A DNA stretch of 64,000 nt from Bordetella parapertussis (GTDB lineage Bacteria; Pseudomonadota; Gammaproteobacteria; Burkholderiales; Burkholderiaceae_C), in NCBI GenBank assembly GCA_945870575.1, contig CAMBSK010000003.1, positions 1-64,000 on the forward strand, in the 5' to 3' direction. This document shows, piece after piece, positions 1 to 9,690 of the stretch (position 1 is its first letter; every line of letters starts with the position of its first letter). The position numbers and the translations under genes were made by a program. The notes under the pieces are model-generated. The model was not told the origin of the DNA. It saw only the letters and a list, made by a program, of their open reading frames with translations, and did no database searches.

Positions 1-1
1 G

Positions 2-655
2 ATTGACATATTGACTCATGAATTGAAAAGCCCGCTCAGCACCTTGAAGTTTGCTGCTTACTCGTTAAAAAATTTTTCTGGCACAGACAATGAAAACGCA
101 TTACGCTCTAAACGTATCAGTAGTTCATTACAGCGAATGGATCAGTTGATCAGTCATGTAGCAAATTCAAACAAAGTCGATCGTTACGAAATTGACACTA
201 AGCCGGATGTCATACATGCAATGTCTTTGGTGATGCAAATCATTGAAGATCAGATTGACCCTGATTGCATCATTGAAAATAAATTTAATATCGAAATTGA
301 TTCATCACTTAATTTTTATTCAAACTTACATTTAATAACTTTAATCATTGAAAATTTGATTTCCAATGCATTGAAATACGCCAGTCCGGATACACTGATC
401 AGAATAAATATTTGTGAGAATGAAACACATTCCGTTTTTTCTATCACAAATTATTTTCTTATCCAAGCCAGACCGGATCCTGAAAAATTATTTCAGCGTT
501 ACTACCGGCATGACAGTTTTCAACCTGTACCTGGAATGGGCATAGGATTAACTTTGGTCAAGGATGCCGCTGAAAAATCAGCTTCTGATATCAATTTTCA
601 ATTAGAAGACGACCACATTATTTTCATATTGAGTATTCCTATATGCAAACCTTAA
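2..655 (+). CDS. Sensor histidine kinase, C-terminal part (cut by window edge)
   Basis: The frame is open to the left edge, so only the kinase core is visible. It has an H-box (THELKSPLS) at about residues 5-13, an N-box (LIENLISNALKYA) near the middle and a G-box (GMGIGLTLV) near the end. These mark the DHp and HATPase_c domains that autophosphorylate on His and pass phosphate to a partner regulator. The sensing region lies outside the window, so the signal is unknown. The 3' end overlaps the response regulator start by 13 bp, which indicates a translationally coupled pair. A TTG at 11 could be mistaken for a start, but it lies two residues before the H-box and cannot be the true one. Confidence 0.9.
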   Translation: MDILTHELKSPLSTLKFAAYSLKNFSGTDNENALRSKRISSSLQRMDQLISHVANSNKVDRYEIDTKPDVIHAMSLVMQIIEDQIDPDCIIENKFNIEIDSSLNFYSNLHLITLIIENLISNALKYASPDTLIRINICENETHSVFSITNYFLIQARPDPEKLFQRYYRHDSFQPVPGMGIGLTLVKDAAEKSASDINFQLEDDHIIFILSIPICKP

Positions 656-1386
656 ATCGCTCTGATCTCATATTAAGAAATACACCTTTTGTCGTTGCAA
701 TCGTTGAGGATGATGTTTTACTAAGACAGGAAATCGTGGCTCATTTAAGGGCAATGAAATTTGAAACCCATGATGTTTCTTCTGCCGCAGCCTTGGATGA
801 TCTGGTGACAGTTCAACCGATTGATATTTACATCATCGATTTGAATTTGCCCGGTGAATCCGGCATTAGTTTATGCAATCGACTTCGTCAAAGATCTCCC
901 AATGTCGGCATAGTGATCATGACAGCCAGGGTAGCTTTGCATGACCGTTTGACCGGTTACAGCCACGGAGGCGCGGATTTCTATTTGACCAAGCCGGTGT
1001 CTCCCGAAGAATTGACCATGGTTTTGCAAAATCTCGGTCGACGGGTTAAAAAATTGACCAATACCAATGACTGGCAACTTAGCCTGCGTGACCGTACGCT
1101 TCAATCTCCGGCTCATAACACCAAAATCCGTTTAACTAACAGAGAAAAAATACTGTTGGTGGCGCTCAGTCAAGCCAATGATTTCACCTTGGATTCAGGA
1201 GTTTTGTGTGACTTATTTTCAGAGGATGATTCTGAGGAAGGAATGAGCAAACACGCACTAGAGGAATTGATTGCGAGATTCAGAAAAAAAATAAAATCAG
1301 TGCACTCACAGTATTCAGAATCTGCCATCAAATCTGTCTGGGGCGTTGGTTACCAACTGTGTATCCGAATCAGTCTGATTTATTGA
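643..1386 (+). CDS. Response regulator, receiver plus winged-helix output
   Basis: 247 aa. The receiver domain (about residues 16-135) has the acidic pocket E22-D23-D24, phosphoacceptor D66 in IIDLNLPG, T94 and K117 in LTKP. The C-terminal 100 residues end in GVGYQL, typical of OmpR/PhoB-type winged helices, although the recognition region is divergent. It is the likely partner of the overlapping histidine kinase. Targets are unknown. Confidence 0.9.
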   Translation: MQTLNRSDLILRNTPFVVAIVEDDVLLRQEIVAHLRAMKFETHDVSSAAALDDLVTVQPIDIYIIDLNLPGESGISLCNRLRQRSPNVGIVIMTARVALHDRLTGYSHGGADFYLTKPVSPEELTMVLQNLGRRVKKLTNTNDWQLSLRDRTLQSPAHNTKIRLTNREKILLVALSQANDFTLDSGVLCDLFSEDDSEEGMSKHALEELIARFRKKIKSVHSQYSESAIKSVWGVGYQLCIRISLIY

Positions 1387-1408
1387 ATTCTCGTAAAGAT
1401 ATCTGTTG

Positions 1409-1876
1409 TCAACTGTGTTTCAGTGGCAAAGCAGTTTTGTACCGTACCTGCTTCAACGCAAAACTGCTGCGGATTTTTTCCACCTCGGGTATAGGTGTGA
1501 GTTGTTCTAATATGAACTTTTCCAGCGCTGCCATGTCGGCAATCGCCACGCGGATTAAATAGTCCGAGTCGCCGGTCATCAAATAACATTCCATCACCTC
1601 GTCGTGCTCAGCAATGCGCTGCTCAAACTCGGCCAAGGCCGCCTTGGATTGCTCTTTCAGGCTGATGGAAATAAACACGTTCAATCCCAGGCCCAGGGCT
1701 TGCGGTTGGGTCAGCGCGACATAGCGCTGAATCACCCCTGCGGCCTCCAGCGCCTTGACCCTTTGCAAACACGGCGACGGCGACAAATGCACGCGCCGGG
1801 CCAGCTCAACGTTGGTGACGGACGAATCCTCTTGAAGTTGCGCCAATATTTTGTAATCTACAGCATCTAAAAGCAT
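1409..1876 (-). CDS. Lrp/AsnC family transcriptional regulator
   Basis: 155 aa from the ATG at 1876 ([11 protein letters not shown]). That start gives the usual family length; more upstream in-frame starts would add a 50-residue non-homologous tail. An N-terminal HTH (DxxILxxLQ...[27 protein letters not shown]) is followed by a RAM/AsnC effector domain with GDSDYLIRV. These proteins bind DNA as oligomers and respond to amino acids or related small molecules. It is divergent from the AceE-family gene across 133 bp that hold a palindrome at 1901-1917. This arrangement recalls mdeR-mdeB of Pseudomonas putida, so it probably regulates its neighbour (inference). Confidence 0.93.
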   Translation of the reverse strand: MLLDAVDYKILAQLQEDSSVTNVELARRVHLSPSPCLQRVKALEAAGVIQRYVALTQPQALGLGLNVFISISLKEQSKAALAEFEQRIAEHDEVMECYLMTGDSDYLIRVAIADMAALEKFILEQLTPIPEVEKIRSSFALKQVRYKTALPLKHS

Positions 1877-1900
1877 AAATAACCTTGAAAATAGATATTT

Positions 1901-1917
1901 ATGGCATTTTATGCCAT
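1901..1917. promoter_or_regulatory. Palindrome between lrp-like and aceE-like genes, candidate operator
   Basis: ATGGCAT, three T residues, then ATGCCAT: a perfect 7-bp inverted repeat in AT-rich DNA, 24 bp upstream of the regulator ATG and 92 bp upstream of the E1 gene start. Its position between divergent genes fits an autoregulatory Lrp/AsnC site. Binding is inferred. Confidence 0.45.
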
Positions 1918-2009
1918 TTAAGCAGGCGAAAACATGTTTTATCAATAGCACATTCCGCGCTGAATTCTCTATATTCAATGCCATCCGAATCCCGCTTTTG
2001 ACAACACCT

Positions 2010-4616
2010 ATGCTGCAAAAAACCACAGATATCGACCCGACAGAAACTGCCGAATGGCGCCAGGCCTTCCAAGCTGTGGTCGGCGCTTACGGCCCCGAAC
2101 GCGCGCGTTACCTGCTAGACCAAATGGTGGCCTTGGCGCACCAAAGCCAGATTGAATGGTCGCCCGAACTCGTCACGCCTTATGTCAACACCATTCCCGT
2201 GCAAGCGCAGCAGCCCTACCCAGGCGACTTGGCCATCGAAGAAAAACTTGCTTCGCTGATGCGCTGGAACGCGCTGGCGATGGTGGCCAAAGCCAACGGC
2301 GCATATGGCGAACTCGGCGGCCACATCGCCAGTTACGCCAGCGCCGCCGATTTGTTCGAGGTCGGCTACAACCATTTTTTCCACGCCCGCGACGACAAGC
2401 ACCAAGGCGATCTGGTGTTTTTCCAACCGCACAGCGCGCCCGGCGTGTACGCCCGCGCTTACCTGGAAGGCCGTTTGAGCGAAGCCGATTTGTCGCATTA
2501 CCGCCAGGAACTCAAAGCGCCACGCGAAGGCGCACGCGGCCTCTCCAGCTACCCGCATCCGTGGCTGATGCCGGACTTCTGGCAGTTCCCCACCGGCTCC
2601 ATGGGCATAGGCCCGATTAGCTCGATTTACCACGCGCGCTTCATGCGTTATTTGACGCACAGAGGTTTGCTCAACTGCCAAAACCGCAAAGTGTGGGGCG
2701 TATTCGGCGACGGCGAAATGGACGAGCCCGAAAGCATGAGTGCACTCACGCTGGCCTCGCGCGAACGCTTGGATAACTTGGTCTGGGTGGTGAACTGCAA
2801 TTTGCAACGCTTGGACGGCCCGGTACGCGGCAACGGCCGCATCATTGACGAGTTGGAAAAACTGTTTCGCGGTGCTGGTTGGAACGTCATCAAACTGATT
2901 TGGGGCAGCGACTGGGACGGTTTGTTTGCACGCGACACGCATGGCGCATTGGTCAAAGCGTTCGCCAACACCGTGGACGGACAGATGCAAACCTTTGCCG
3001 CCAAGGACGGACGCTTTAACCGCGAAACTTTCTTTGGCCAAAACCCCGAACTCGCGCAACTCGCGCAAGGCCTGACCGACGAGCAAATCGACAGGCTCAA
3101 ACGCGGCGGCCACGACCTGGTAAAAATCCACGCCGCCTATGCAGCAGCGGCCGCACACAACGGCCAGCCCACCGTCATCTTGGCACACACCAAAAAAGGC
3201 TATGGCATGGGTCAAGCCGGTCAAGGCAAGATGACCACGCACAGCCAGAAAAAATTTGACGAGTCTGCGCTGCTCGCGTTTCGCAACCGGTTCAACTTGC
3301 CCTTGTCGGACGAGCAAGCTGCCAACATGGATTTTTTCAAGCCGGCTGCTGATTCTTCGGAGATGCAATACCTGCACGCCAAACGCACGGCGCTGGGCGG
3401 CTACCTGCCCAAGCGCGATACCGCGTGTGAAGTGGTGCCGGTGCCTGCGCTCTCCAGCTACGCGGGCTTTGCCTTGCAAGCCGACAACAAAGAAATGTCG
3501 ACCACCATGGCTTTTGTGCGCATCTTGGGACAGTTGATGAAAGACCCGCAACTTGGGGCCCGTGTGGTGCCCATCGTCGCTGACGAGGCGCGCACTTTCG
3601 GCATGGCAAATTTGTTCAAGCAGGTTGGTATTTATTCCAGCGTTGGCCAACAGTATGAGCCCGAAGACATAGGCTCGGTGCTGAGTTACCGCGAAGCCAT
3701 GGACGGGCAAATTTTGGAAGAGGGCATCAGCGAAGCCGGTGCCATCGCCAGTTGGACGGCAGCCGCCACCAGTTACAGCGTGCACGGTTTGGCCATGCTG
3801 CCTTTCTACATTTACTACTCGATGTTTGGCTTTCAGCGCGTAGGCGACGCCATCTGGGCCGCAGCGGATCAACGCGCGCGCGGCTTTTTACTCGGCGCAA
3901 CTTCAGGCCGCACCACACTCGGCGGCGAAGGCTTGCAACACCAGGACGGCAGCAGCCATTTGGTGGCCGCCACGATCCCGAATTGCAAAGCCTATGACCC
4001 GGCGTTTGCAGGCGAGATGGCCGTCATCGTCGACCAAGGCATGCGCGAGATGCTGGTCGAGCAGCAAGACGTGTTTTATTACGTCACCTTGATGAACGAG
4101 AACTACGCGCAACCCGATTTGCCCGAAGGCGTGAACGCGCAATTGCTCAAAGGCTGTTACCGCCTGTCAGCAGCGCCTGCCTCATTGAAAACCCAAGCGG
4201 CGCAAGTGACCTTGATGGGCTCAGGCGCGATTTTGGGTGAAGTGATCAAAGCCGCCGCTCTGCTGGCCGAGCAAGGCATTGCCGCTGAAGTGTTCAGCGT
4301 GACAAGCTGGAGCGAACTGGCGCGCGATGGCCAGCGTTGCGAGCAAGAAGCCATTGACGGACTTGGTAATACAGCGCCTTTTGTGCAACAGCAATTGCAA
4401 AGCGGCAGCGGTCCGGTGATCGCGGCCACCGACTATGTGCGCGCTGTGCCTGAAAGCATCCGCGCCTTCATGCCTGACCACAGACGCTATCTGACGCTGG
4501 GCACAGACGGGTTCGGTCGCAGCGACACGCGCCAAGAATTGCGCAGCTTTTTCCGGGTCGATGCCGCCAGCATTGTCAAAGCCGCATTGTTTGCTTTGAA
4601 AAAAACACAGGCCTGA
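2010..4616 (+). CDS. aceE: Pyruvate dehydrogenase E1-family protein (AceE; possibly MdeB-like 2-oxobutyrate E1)
   Basis: 868 aa from the ATG at 2010 ([18 protein letters not shown]), which aligns with the start of known AceE proteins; an earlier in-frame ATG at 1911 would overlap the palindrome. It is a homodimeric-type thiamine-diphosphate E1 that decarboxylates a 2-oxo acid. The ThDP motif is visible as [10 protein letters not shown] (about residue 233) through [11 protein letters not shown] (about 262), and the SGRTTL and GLQHQDG segments of the family are present. It is slightly shorter at the C-terminus than E. coli AceE (887 aa). No E2 (aceF) or E3 (lpd) gene is near. Being solitary and divergent from an Lrp-type gene suggests a role like P. 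putida MdeB (2-oxobutyrate) rather than housekeeping pyruvate dehydrogenase. Family assignment is firm; substrate is open. Confidence 0.92.
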   Translation: MLQKTTDIDPTETAEWRQAFQAVVGAYGPERARYLLDQMVALAHQSQIEWSPELVTPYVNTIPVQAQQPYPGDLAIEEKLASLMRWNALAMVAKANGAYGELGGHIASYASAADLFEVGYNHFFHARDDKHQGDLVFFQPHSAPGVYARAYLEGRLSEADLSHYRQELKAPREGARGLSSYPHPWLMPDFWQFPTGSMGIGPISSIYHARFMRYLTHRGLLNCQNRKVWGVFGDGEMDEPESMSALTLASRERLDNLVWVVNCNLQRLDGPVRGNGRIIDELEKLFRGAGWNVIKLIWGSDWDGLFARDTHGALVKAFANTVDGQMQTFAAKDGRFNRETFFGQNPELAQLAQGLTDEQIDRLKRGGHDLVKIHAAYAAAAAHNGQPTVILAHTKKGYGMGQAGQGKMTTHSQKKFDESALLAFRNRFNLPLSDEQAANMDFFKPAADSSEMQYLHAKRTALGGYLPKRDTACEVVPVPALSSYAGFALQADNKEMSTTMAFVRILGQLMKDPQLGARVVPIVADEARTFGMANLFKQVGIYSSVGQQYEPEDIGSVLSYREAMDGQILEEGISEAGAIASWTAAATSYSVHGLAMLPFYIYYSMFGFQRVGDAIWAAADQRARGFLLGATSGRTTLGGEGLQHQDGSSHLVAATIPNCKAYDPAFAGEMAVIVDQGMREMLVEQQDVFYYVTLMNENYAQPDLPEGVNAQLLKGCYRLSAAPASLKTQAAQVTLMGSGAILGEVIKAAALLAEQGIAAEVFSVTSWSELARDGQRCEQEAIDGLGNTAPFVQQQLQSGSGPVIAATDYVRAVPESIRAFMPDHRRYLTLGTDGFGRSDTRQELRSFFRVDAASIVKAALFALKKTQA

Positions 4617-4620
4617 TGCC

Positions 4621-5703
4621 TCAGGCGTTGTCTTTTTCGAAGCGGTGCATGTAATCGCGTAAACGCTGCACGCTTTCAAAAGACATGGCGTTGTAAATAG
4701 ATGCGCGCATACCCCCTGACGAGCGGTGGCCGCGCAACTGCACCATGCCTTCTTTTTCTGCGCCTTGTAAAAAAGCGGCGTTCAAAGATTCATCTTTCAA
4801 AAAGAAGGTCACGTTCATGCGCGAGCGGTCTTCGCGCGCCACGCGGTTGGTGAACATGCGGCTGTGGTCTAAAAATTCATACAGCAGATCAGCTTTTTGT
4901 TGGTTGTGCACTTGCATGGCGGACAAACCGCCCTGCTCTTTTATATGTTGCAACACCAGACCCATGATGTAAATCGCGTAGGTCGGCGGCGTGTTGTACA
5001 TAGAGCTTTGCTCGTCCTGCAACTGGTAATTGAAAGCCGAAGGCGTGGCGGGCAATGCATAACCCAACAAATCGCGCCTTGCGATGACCAAGGTCACGCC
5101 AGAAGGCCCCATGTTTTTTTGCGCACCGGCGTAAATCAAACCATAGCGAGCCACATCGAGAGGCCCCGACATGATGTTGGACGACATGTCTGCCACCAAC
5201 GGCACGTTACCCGTGTCCGGCGTCCAATGGCATTCCACGCCGCCTATGGTTTCGTTGCTGCACATGTGCACATAGGCTGCTTGCGCTGACAGCTTCCAAG
5301 ACGACTGCTTAGGCATGCTTAAAAAACCGCTGTCTTTGCTGCTGGCTGCCAAATGGATCTGTCCGTATTTGGACGCTTCCTTCATGGATTTTTCTGACCA
5401 CACGCCGCTGACCACGTAATCAGCCTGACCGGTTTTGCCAATCAGGTTCATGGGCACGATGGCGTTTTCCGCGATCGCACCGCCTTGCAGCAACAGCACG
5501 ACGTAGTTGTCCGGCACCTTTAACAGGTTGCGAATCAGGGACTGCGTCTGGGCCAGAATCTCGGTGAACTCAGGTCCGCGGTGGCTCATTTCCATGACTG
5601 ACATGCCGCTGCCCTGCCAGTCCAACATTTCGGCAGCAGCACGCATGAGTACCGGTTCAGGTAAGGTGGCTGGGCCGGAACTGAAGTTGATCACACGGGA
5701 CAT
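4621..5703 (-). CDS. serC: Phosphoserine aminotransferase
   Basis: 360 aa, the normal length for SerC. It converts 3-phosphohydroxypyruvate plus glutamate to O-phosphoserine in serine synthesis, and in some bacteria also acts in pyridoxal phosphate synthesis. Signature segments are the N-terminal INFSSGPATLP, the PLP-binding lysine K196 in YAGAQKNMGPSG, and the C-terminal RGHRSSGGMRASIYNA. It converges on the E1 gene with only 4 bp between stop codons, so there is no room for a separate terminator. Confidence 0.97.
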   Translation of the reverse strand: MSRVINFSSGPATLPEPVLMRAAAEMLDWQGSGMSVMEMSHRGPEFTEILAQTQSLIRNLLKVPDNYVVLLLQGGAIAENAIVPMNLIGKTGQADYVVSGVWSEKSMKEASKYGQIHLAASSKDSGFLSMPKQSSWKLSAQAAYVHMCSNETIGGVECHWTPDTGNVPLVADMSSNIMSGPLDVARYGLIYAGAQKNMGPSGVTLVIARRDLLGYALPATPSAFNYQLQDEQSSMYNTPPTYAIYIMGLVLQHIKEQGGLSAMQVHNQQKADLLYEFLDHSRMFTNRVAREDRSRMNVTFFLKDESLNAAFLQGAEKEGMVQLRGHRSSGGMRASIYNAMSFESVQRLRDYMHRFEKDNA

Positions 5704-5808
5704 GCTTTTCTACTTTCAAAAACGTTGTTAAGCCTAAGCCAAACATAGATTATTTTTATAAAGTCCTGCATAATACAAGCATCCGGGCAACCGAAGATTC
5801 CGATTCAT

Positions 5809-6216
5809 ATGCTGTATATGCGTTACCCCTTGCTGTGTATTCTGACCTCTATGCTGCTTGGCTGTGCGAGCCAATCTGCCAAAACCATAGGCAGTCTGGA
5901 CATGGAAAGCGTTGAATACGCCAGCGCGGCTTGCCAAAACGCCAGGAACAATGCCTGGGTACACGAAGAAACCCAAAACGCCAAACTCTGGGCCGGTCCG
6001 TCGGCCATGTTGCTGCTCGGACCTGCGGCGCTTGTCCCGGTATTTTTTACCAATGTAGGCGTAAACACCGCCGACCATTTAAAAGCGAATGACATTGCAG
6101 CCAACTGCGGCGGCAAAGTCAAACCGCAGCACGAGGTCAACAGCACCATTGCCCTGGACGCCACGCTGTCGCTGGCGGTCGGCACGGTGGTGCCGGTGGC
6201 ATCGGCGTCAAAATAA
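5809..6216 (+). CDS. Putative lipoprotein of unknown function
   Basis: 135 aa with a signal peptide and lipobox (MLLGC, Cys near residue 19), so a lipid-anchored envelope protein is likely. A glycine/alanine-rich hydrophobic stretch (GPSAMLLLGPAALVPVFF) follows near residues 64-83 and another lies near the C-terminus, so it may insert further into the membrane. An alternative ATG lies at 5818. No family was recognised. It converges with the MerR-type gene 7 bp away. Confidence 0.75.
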   Translation: MLYMRYPLLCILTSMLLGCASQSAKTIGSLDMESVEYASAACQNARNNAWVHEETQNAKLWAGPSAMLLLGPAALVPVFFTNVGVNTADHLKANDIAANCGGKVKPQHEVNSTIALDATLSLAVGTVVPVASASK

Positions 6217-6223
6217 ATCTGCA

Positions 6224-7237
6224 TCAACCGCGCGGGCCGACCGTTTCATTCAAGTCAATGTTTTCGTGCGCAGCCACGCGCTCAAGCGCCTGCTCGAACA
6301 TGGCTCTGGCCGAACCCGATACCGCCGTCAAATAAGCGTGCAAACGCGCGTCCTCACCGCTTTTGCTCAAACAATCCTGGCTGTAGGTTTCAAAACTGTT
6401 GAGAATGCTGAGTAAATCGGCCACGTGCTTGGGGCATTCGCACAGCACGCTGGTGGAAATCTCAGCCATGCGTCGCAATACGGTGTCGCTGTACTTGCGC
6501 GGCGGAATCGTGTCCGGGTTACCAGGCGGCGGCAGCGCCAAGGTGTTGTCCACGTACACAATCGATTGAATGATCTGACTTAATTCTTCGTCCGTTACTG
6601 GCTCACGCCTGCCTATCACCCCGGAAGAATGCAAGTACTGCAACACCGCCACCGTGGCAAAGTGGTAGATCAGCACACACCGGCGCACCCCGGCGCGGCG
6701 GCGCAACAGGTTTAAATCTTGTTGAACAGAGGCTTGTACTGAACCCATGTGTATCAGCAATACGTCCGGGGGCTCGGCCATTTTGGCGGACAAGGCTTCT
6801 TGCACGTCCGCAAACACGTTCACCACCTTGAGCGTGGTCTGACCGAATGTCAGCATGAATCGCTGCGTTTCTATGCGACTGGCCATGGAATAACCCACTA
6901 CCGCCAAACGTATCACCGCAGGCCTGCCGTCAGTTTGATGCCGCCCGGCGAGGGCTGAACGGTGGTCGTTGAGCATGGCTTGCAAGTCCGCCAAGGACAC
7001 GCTGGCCAGGCTACTGATGGCGTGCCCTTGCTGGGTCAAGGTTTTAAGCACTGTGAGTTTGAGTACATCGAGCTTGCTGTAGAGGCGATGACCGCCTTCA
7101 GACTTGGGCGGGGCCACCAGACCGTAGCGGCGCTCCCAGACTCGCAGCGTGGCCACAGGCACACCCGACAAATTGGCCACAGCACCGATTCGGTAAATGC
7201 CGGCATCAACAGAAGAATTTTCATCAGATTTATACAT
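6224..7237 (-). CDS. MerR family transcriptional regulator with C-terminal effector region
   Basis: 337 aa. The N-terminal MerR winged helix is clear (YRIGAVANLSGVPVATLRVW, then ERRYGLVAPPKSEGGHRLYS, residues about 15-55). A central Rossmann-like region (about 105-190) sits where CarH/LitR-type regulators carry a B12-binding domain, but the cobalamin motif DxHxxG is not seen, so B12 or light sensing is not supported. It is divergent from an Rrf2-type gene, which is followed by a DUF2236 gene; it may regulate that pair. Effector unknown. Confidence 0.85.
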   Translation of the reverse strand: MYKSDENSSVDAGIYRIGAVANLSGVPVATLRVWERRYGLVAPPKSEGGHRLYSKLDVLKLTVLKTLTQQGHAISSLASVSLADLQAMLNDHRSALAGRHQTDGRPAVIRLAVVGYSMASRIETQRFMLTFGQTTLKVVNVFADVQEALSAKMAEPPDVLLIHMGSVQASVQQDLNLLRRRAGVRRCVLIYHFATVAVLQYLHSSGVIGRREPVTDEELSQIIQSIVYVDNTLALPPPGNPDTIPPRKYSDTVLRRMAEISTSVLCECPKHVADLLSILNSFETYSQDCLSKSGEDARLHAYLTAVSGSARAMFEQALERVAAHENIDLNETVGPRG

Positions 7238-7396
7238 GTTTACCTTTGATTGAATAGATATTGTCTAATTATTTCGCTGAATTATCGTATAAAAATAAGA
7301 TTTTGAGCAGATATTTTTGATTAAAGTCTACATTTCGTCATCAAAACGTTTTATTACAACTTTTTTTCGACCGGAGTTTTGAATCAGGAGAAAGCC

Positions 7397-7921
7397 ATGT
7401 TTTCCAGTTTGACACGCAATGCCGTTAACACCTTACTATGGGTATGCAAAAACCAAGAGCACGGACCGGTGACCACCGACTCCATCAGCAAACGCCTTGG
7501 CCTGTCTATTTCCTATTTGGAGTCGCTGCTATCCAAGTTGAAAAAACTCGGATTTCTGGTGTCCTACCGAGGTCCGGGTGGCGGCTATTGCAGTAACGGA
7601 AAACCGGGCAGTCTGATGTTGATAGACCTGTTGCGAGCGCTTGATTTTAGTCAGCCCCAGACCACGGTAGCCGATACTCTTTCGCGAGGCAGCATTGACA
7701 AAGAATTGTCCGACTGGATGATGCAGGAGTTTTTAGAACAAAACCTGTCCAACATGAGCTTTGGAGACATCATGGACATGGTCGACGAAGACACCTGGGG
7801 TGCGGAGCCGGTCAAACTGATTAACACACCGGAGTTGCGCAAATTCAAGCCGCTACAAATCCACAAACTGCCTACAGGGCCGAATTCTGTGTTCAATCTG
7901 GCTGCGAGCATGTCTGTCTGA
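7397..7921 (+). CDS. Rrf2 family transcriptional regulator
   Basis: 174 aa from the ATG at 7397, chosen because an AGGAG Shine-Dalgarno lies at 7386-7390; the in-frame TTG at 7379 has none. The winged HTH is Rrf2-type (SISKRLGLSISYLESLLSKL, then GPGGGY). The three-cysteine cluster that binds 2Fe-2S in IscR is absent, so it is not IscR itself. The C-terminal 80 residues are not recognisable. It precedes the DUF2236 gene by 37 bp on the same strand, so the two may be co-transcribed. Confidence 0.88.
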   Translation: MFSSLTRNAVNTLLWVCKNQEHGPVTTDSISKRLGLSISYLESLLSKLKKLGFLVSYRGPGGGYCSNGKPGSLMLIDLLRALDFSQPQTTVADTLSRGSIDKELSDWMMQEFLEQNLSNMSFGDIMDMVDEDTWGAEPVKLINTPELRKFKPLQIHKLPTGPNSVFNLAASMSV

Positions 7922-7958
7922 TCCTGTCATCTGATTGATACAAAGTAACAACTGATAC

Positions 7959-8900
7959 ATGAAACCCGGCTTGCTGTTGTCGCCACAGGCGCTGTGCAGC
8001 AAACTGCGTGCCGGTCAATTACCACCACCGCCATTGCCGCTGCGCCAATGGATAGGCGGACGCATTAAACAATTGACCGGCTCTACCGGTTCGCCTGATG
8101 CATTTGCGCATCCTGCGGGAGACGCCGGCTTGTTCGGGCCGCACGCCATGACCTGGCGAGTACACGCACATTTCGTTGGCATGCTGGTCGGAGGCCTGTC
8201 TTCTTTGCTGCTGCAAGCCTTGCACCCGCGTGCACTGGCCGCTGTTTGGGACCATTCGAATTTTCGCCACAACCTCAAAGGACGGCTTGGACGCACCGCG
8301 TATTTCGTAGCCATCACCACCTACGGCGGACGAGACGATGCCATCAATGCCATAGAACGCGTCAACCGTATCCACGCCAATGTTCACGGACACATGCCCG
8401 ACGGCTCGCCGTATGTGGCTAACGAGCCGGACTTGCTGCGCTGGGTGCATCTGGGCGAAGTGAGCAGCTTTTTGCGCGGTTACCAGCATTTGTCATTCCA
8501 AGCCTTGTCTGCGCCACAAGCCGATGACTACGTCAAAGAAATGGCCCTCATCGGTGACTTGCTGGGTGCGGTTGATCTGCCATTGACGCTCAATGCATGC
8601 GACTATGCTTTGAAGTCATACAGAGAGCAATTGGTTTGCAATGAGCGCACACGCGAGATTGTGCAGGTGATTGAAAACTACCCCGTTGACCTCTGGGACA
8701 AACCGTTCATGCAACTGGTGATCAAAGCCGCGTTCCACACCCTACCTGACTGGGCTTTGCATATGCTGGGTAAACCGTTGGCATCTGAAGCAGAAAAACA
8801 ACTGGTACGCCAAGCACTCAGGCTGGCTGGTTTACCTGTTCAGGCCACGTTGGATGAAGACGGGGTTGCTGCTCAAGCGCGCCGTCGTGTGGCCGCCTAA
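7959..8900 (+). CDS. MpaB/DUF2236-type oxygenase-like protein
   Basis: 313 aa. It shows the DUF2236 pattern of a His-rich helical core: TWRVHAHFVGMLVGG, LLQALHPRALAAVWDHS, an NRIHANVHG segment and LLRWVHLGEVSSFL. Related proteins include MpaB of mycophenolic acid synthesis and latex-clearing oxygenases that bind b-type heme. Heme or metal binding is inferred from family. Substrate is unknown. It follows an Rrf2 regulator and converges with the zinc-ribbon gene 2 bp away. Confidence 0.85.
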   Translation: MKPGLLLSPQALCSKLRAGQLPPPPLPLRQWIGGRIKQLTGSTGSPDAFAHPAGDAGLFGPHAMTWRVHAHFVGMLVGGLSSLLLQALHPRALAAVWDHSNFRHNLKGRLGRTAYFVAITTYGGRDDAINAIERVNRIHANVHGHMPDGSPYVANEPDLLRWVHLGEVSSFLRGYQHLSFQALSAPQADDYVKEMALIGDLLGAVDLPLTLNACDYALKSYREQLVCNERTREIVQVIENYPVDLWDKPFMQLVIKAAFHTLPDWALHMLGKPLASEAEKQLVRQALRLAGLPVQATLDEDGVAAQARRRVAA

Positions 8901-8902
8901 GT

Positions 8903-9682
8903 TCAAGCCGACTGCACCCAGGCCTGCTGGCATTTAGGACATTTGATCTCCATGTGCTTAAACAGTTTGACCCGGCATTTCTGCGAACATGAGGGGCAGC
9001 TGACCACCGCTTTGCCGTCGCTGATCAGAGGACGTTCCACTTGTAAACCGCTCAGTATGACGGGCATGCGCAAGTCGTACATCTGAGTGGCTTTGAAAGT
9101 GATCTGGTAGCCCGGACGCGGCAAATCTACCCGGGCAAAGTCACCCTTTTGCACGGACAGATTGTGCAGTTTGTCGCCTATCAGGTTTTCGCCGATATAC
9201 CAGTGTGTTGAATTCGGGGGACTCAGCAATGCCTGTATGCGCGGGTCTTCGCTGATTTTGCTGTGCTCATCAACCAGAAAGCGCACTGCATCCAATTGGT
9301 TTTTCACCTCGTGTTCTGCAGCGCTTTTGTGCGTATAAAAATAGTAGCCGAAGTACAGACAGGCTTTTAGGTCATTACCGAACGAATACCACTTCAGCAC
9401 CAGCACCCGCAAAGCATCGACAAAGCCCGTGGTGCCGGCTTGAATCCCGATCACCTTGTCATTCACCATGGCCACCAGCAACAGGTTGAGCGAACTGGTC
9501 AAACCGGTGCTTTGGCGTATGCCTTGCGGCTGGTTGAACATGTTTTTTTGTTCAATGCTTTGGTAGGCCACAGCCAAGGCACGAAAAAACTCCGGCATAG
9601 CCGCGCTGACTTGGGGCAGTAATTGCAGAAACGCCGTTTTGTCTTTTTGCGTGGAACGGTACTTCTCGAACGGGTATTCCAT
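8903..9682 (-). CDS. Uncharacterised protein with C-terminal zinc ribbon (J-domain operon)
   Basis: 259 aa, last gene of a four-gene operon. The C-terminal 35 residues contain two CxxC knuckles (CPSC and CPKC, about residues 230-251), a zinc ribbon. The N-terminal 200 residues are mixed helical with a hydrophobic segment (SLNLLLVAMV) but match no family I know. It begins 8 bp after the J-domain gene. The ribbon may bind nucleic acid or a protein partner (inference). Confidence 0.8.
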   Translation of the reverse strand: MEYPFEKYRSTQKDKTAFLQLLPQVSAAMPEFFRALAVAYQSIEQKNMFNQPQGIRQSTGLTSSLNLLLVAMVNDKVIGIQAGTTGFVDALRVLVLKWYSFGNDLKACLYFGYYFYTHKSAAEHEVKNQLDAVRFLVDEHSKISEDPRIQALLSPPNSTHWYIGENLIGDKLHNLSVQKGDFARVDLPRPGYQITFKATQMYDLRMPVILSGLQVERPLISDGKAVVSCPSCSQKCRVKLFKHMEIKCPKCQQAWVQSA

Positions 9683-9690
9683 GTCGGCTT

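Noticed and set aside
2115..3872. 585-codon open frame antisense to the E1 gene
   Set aside because: It mirrors codon structure of the real gene; no motif or ribosome-binding site; the E1 gene covers the whole span.
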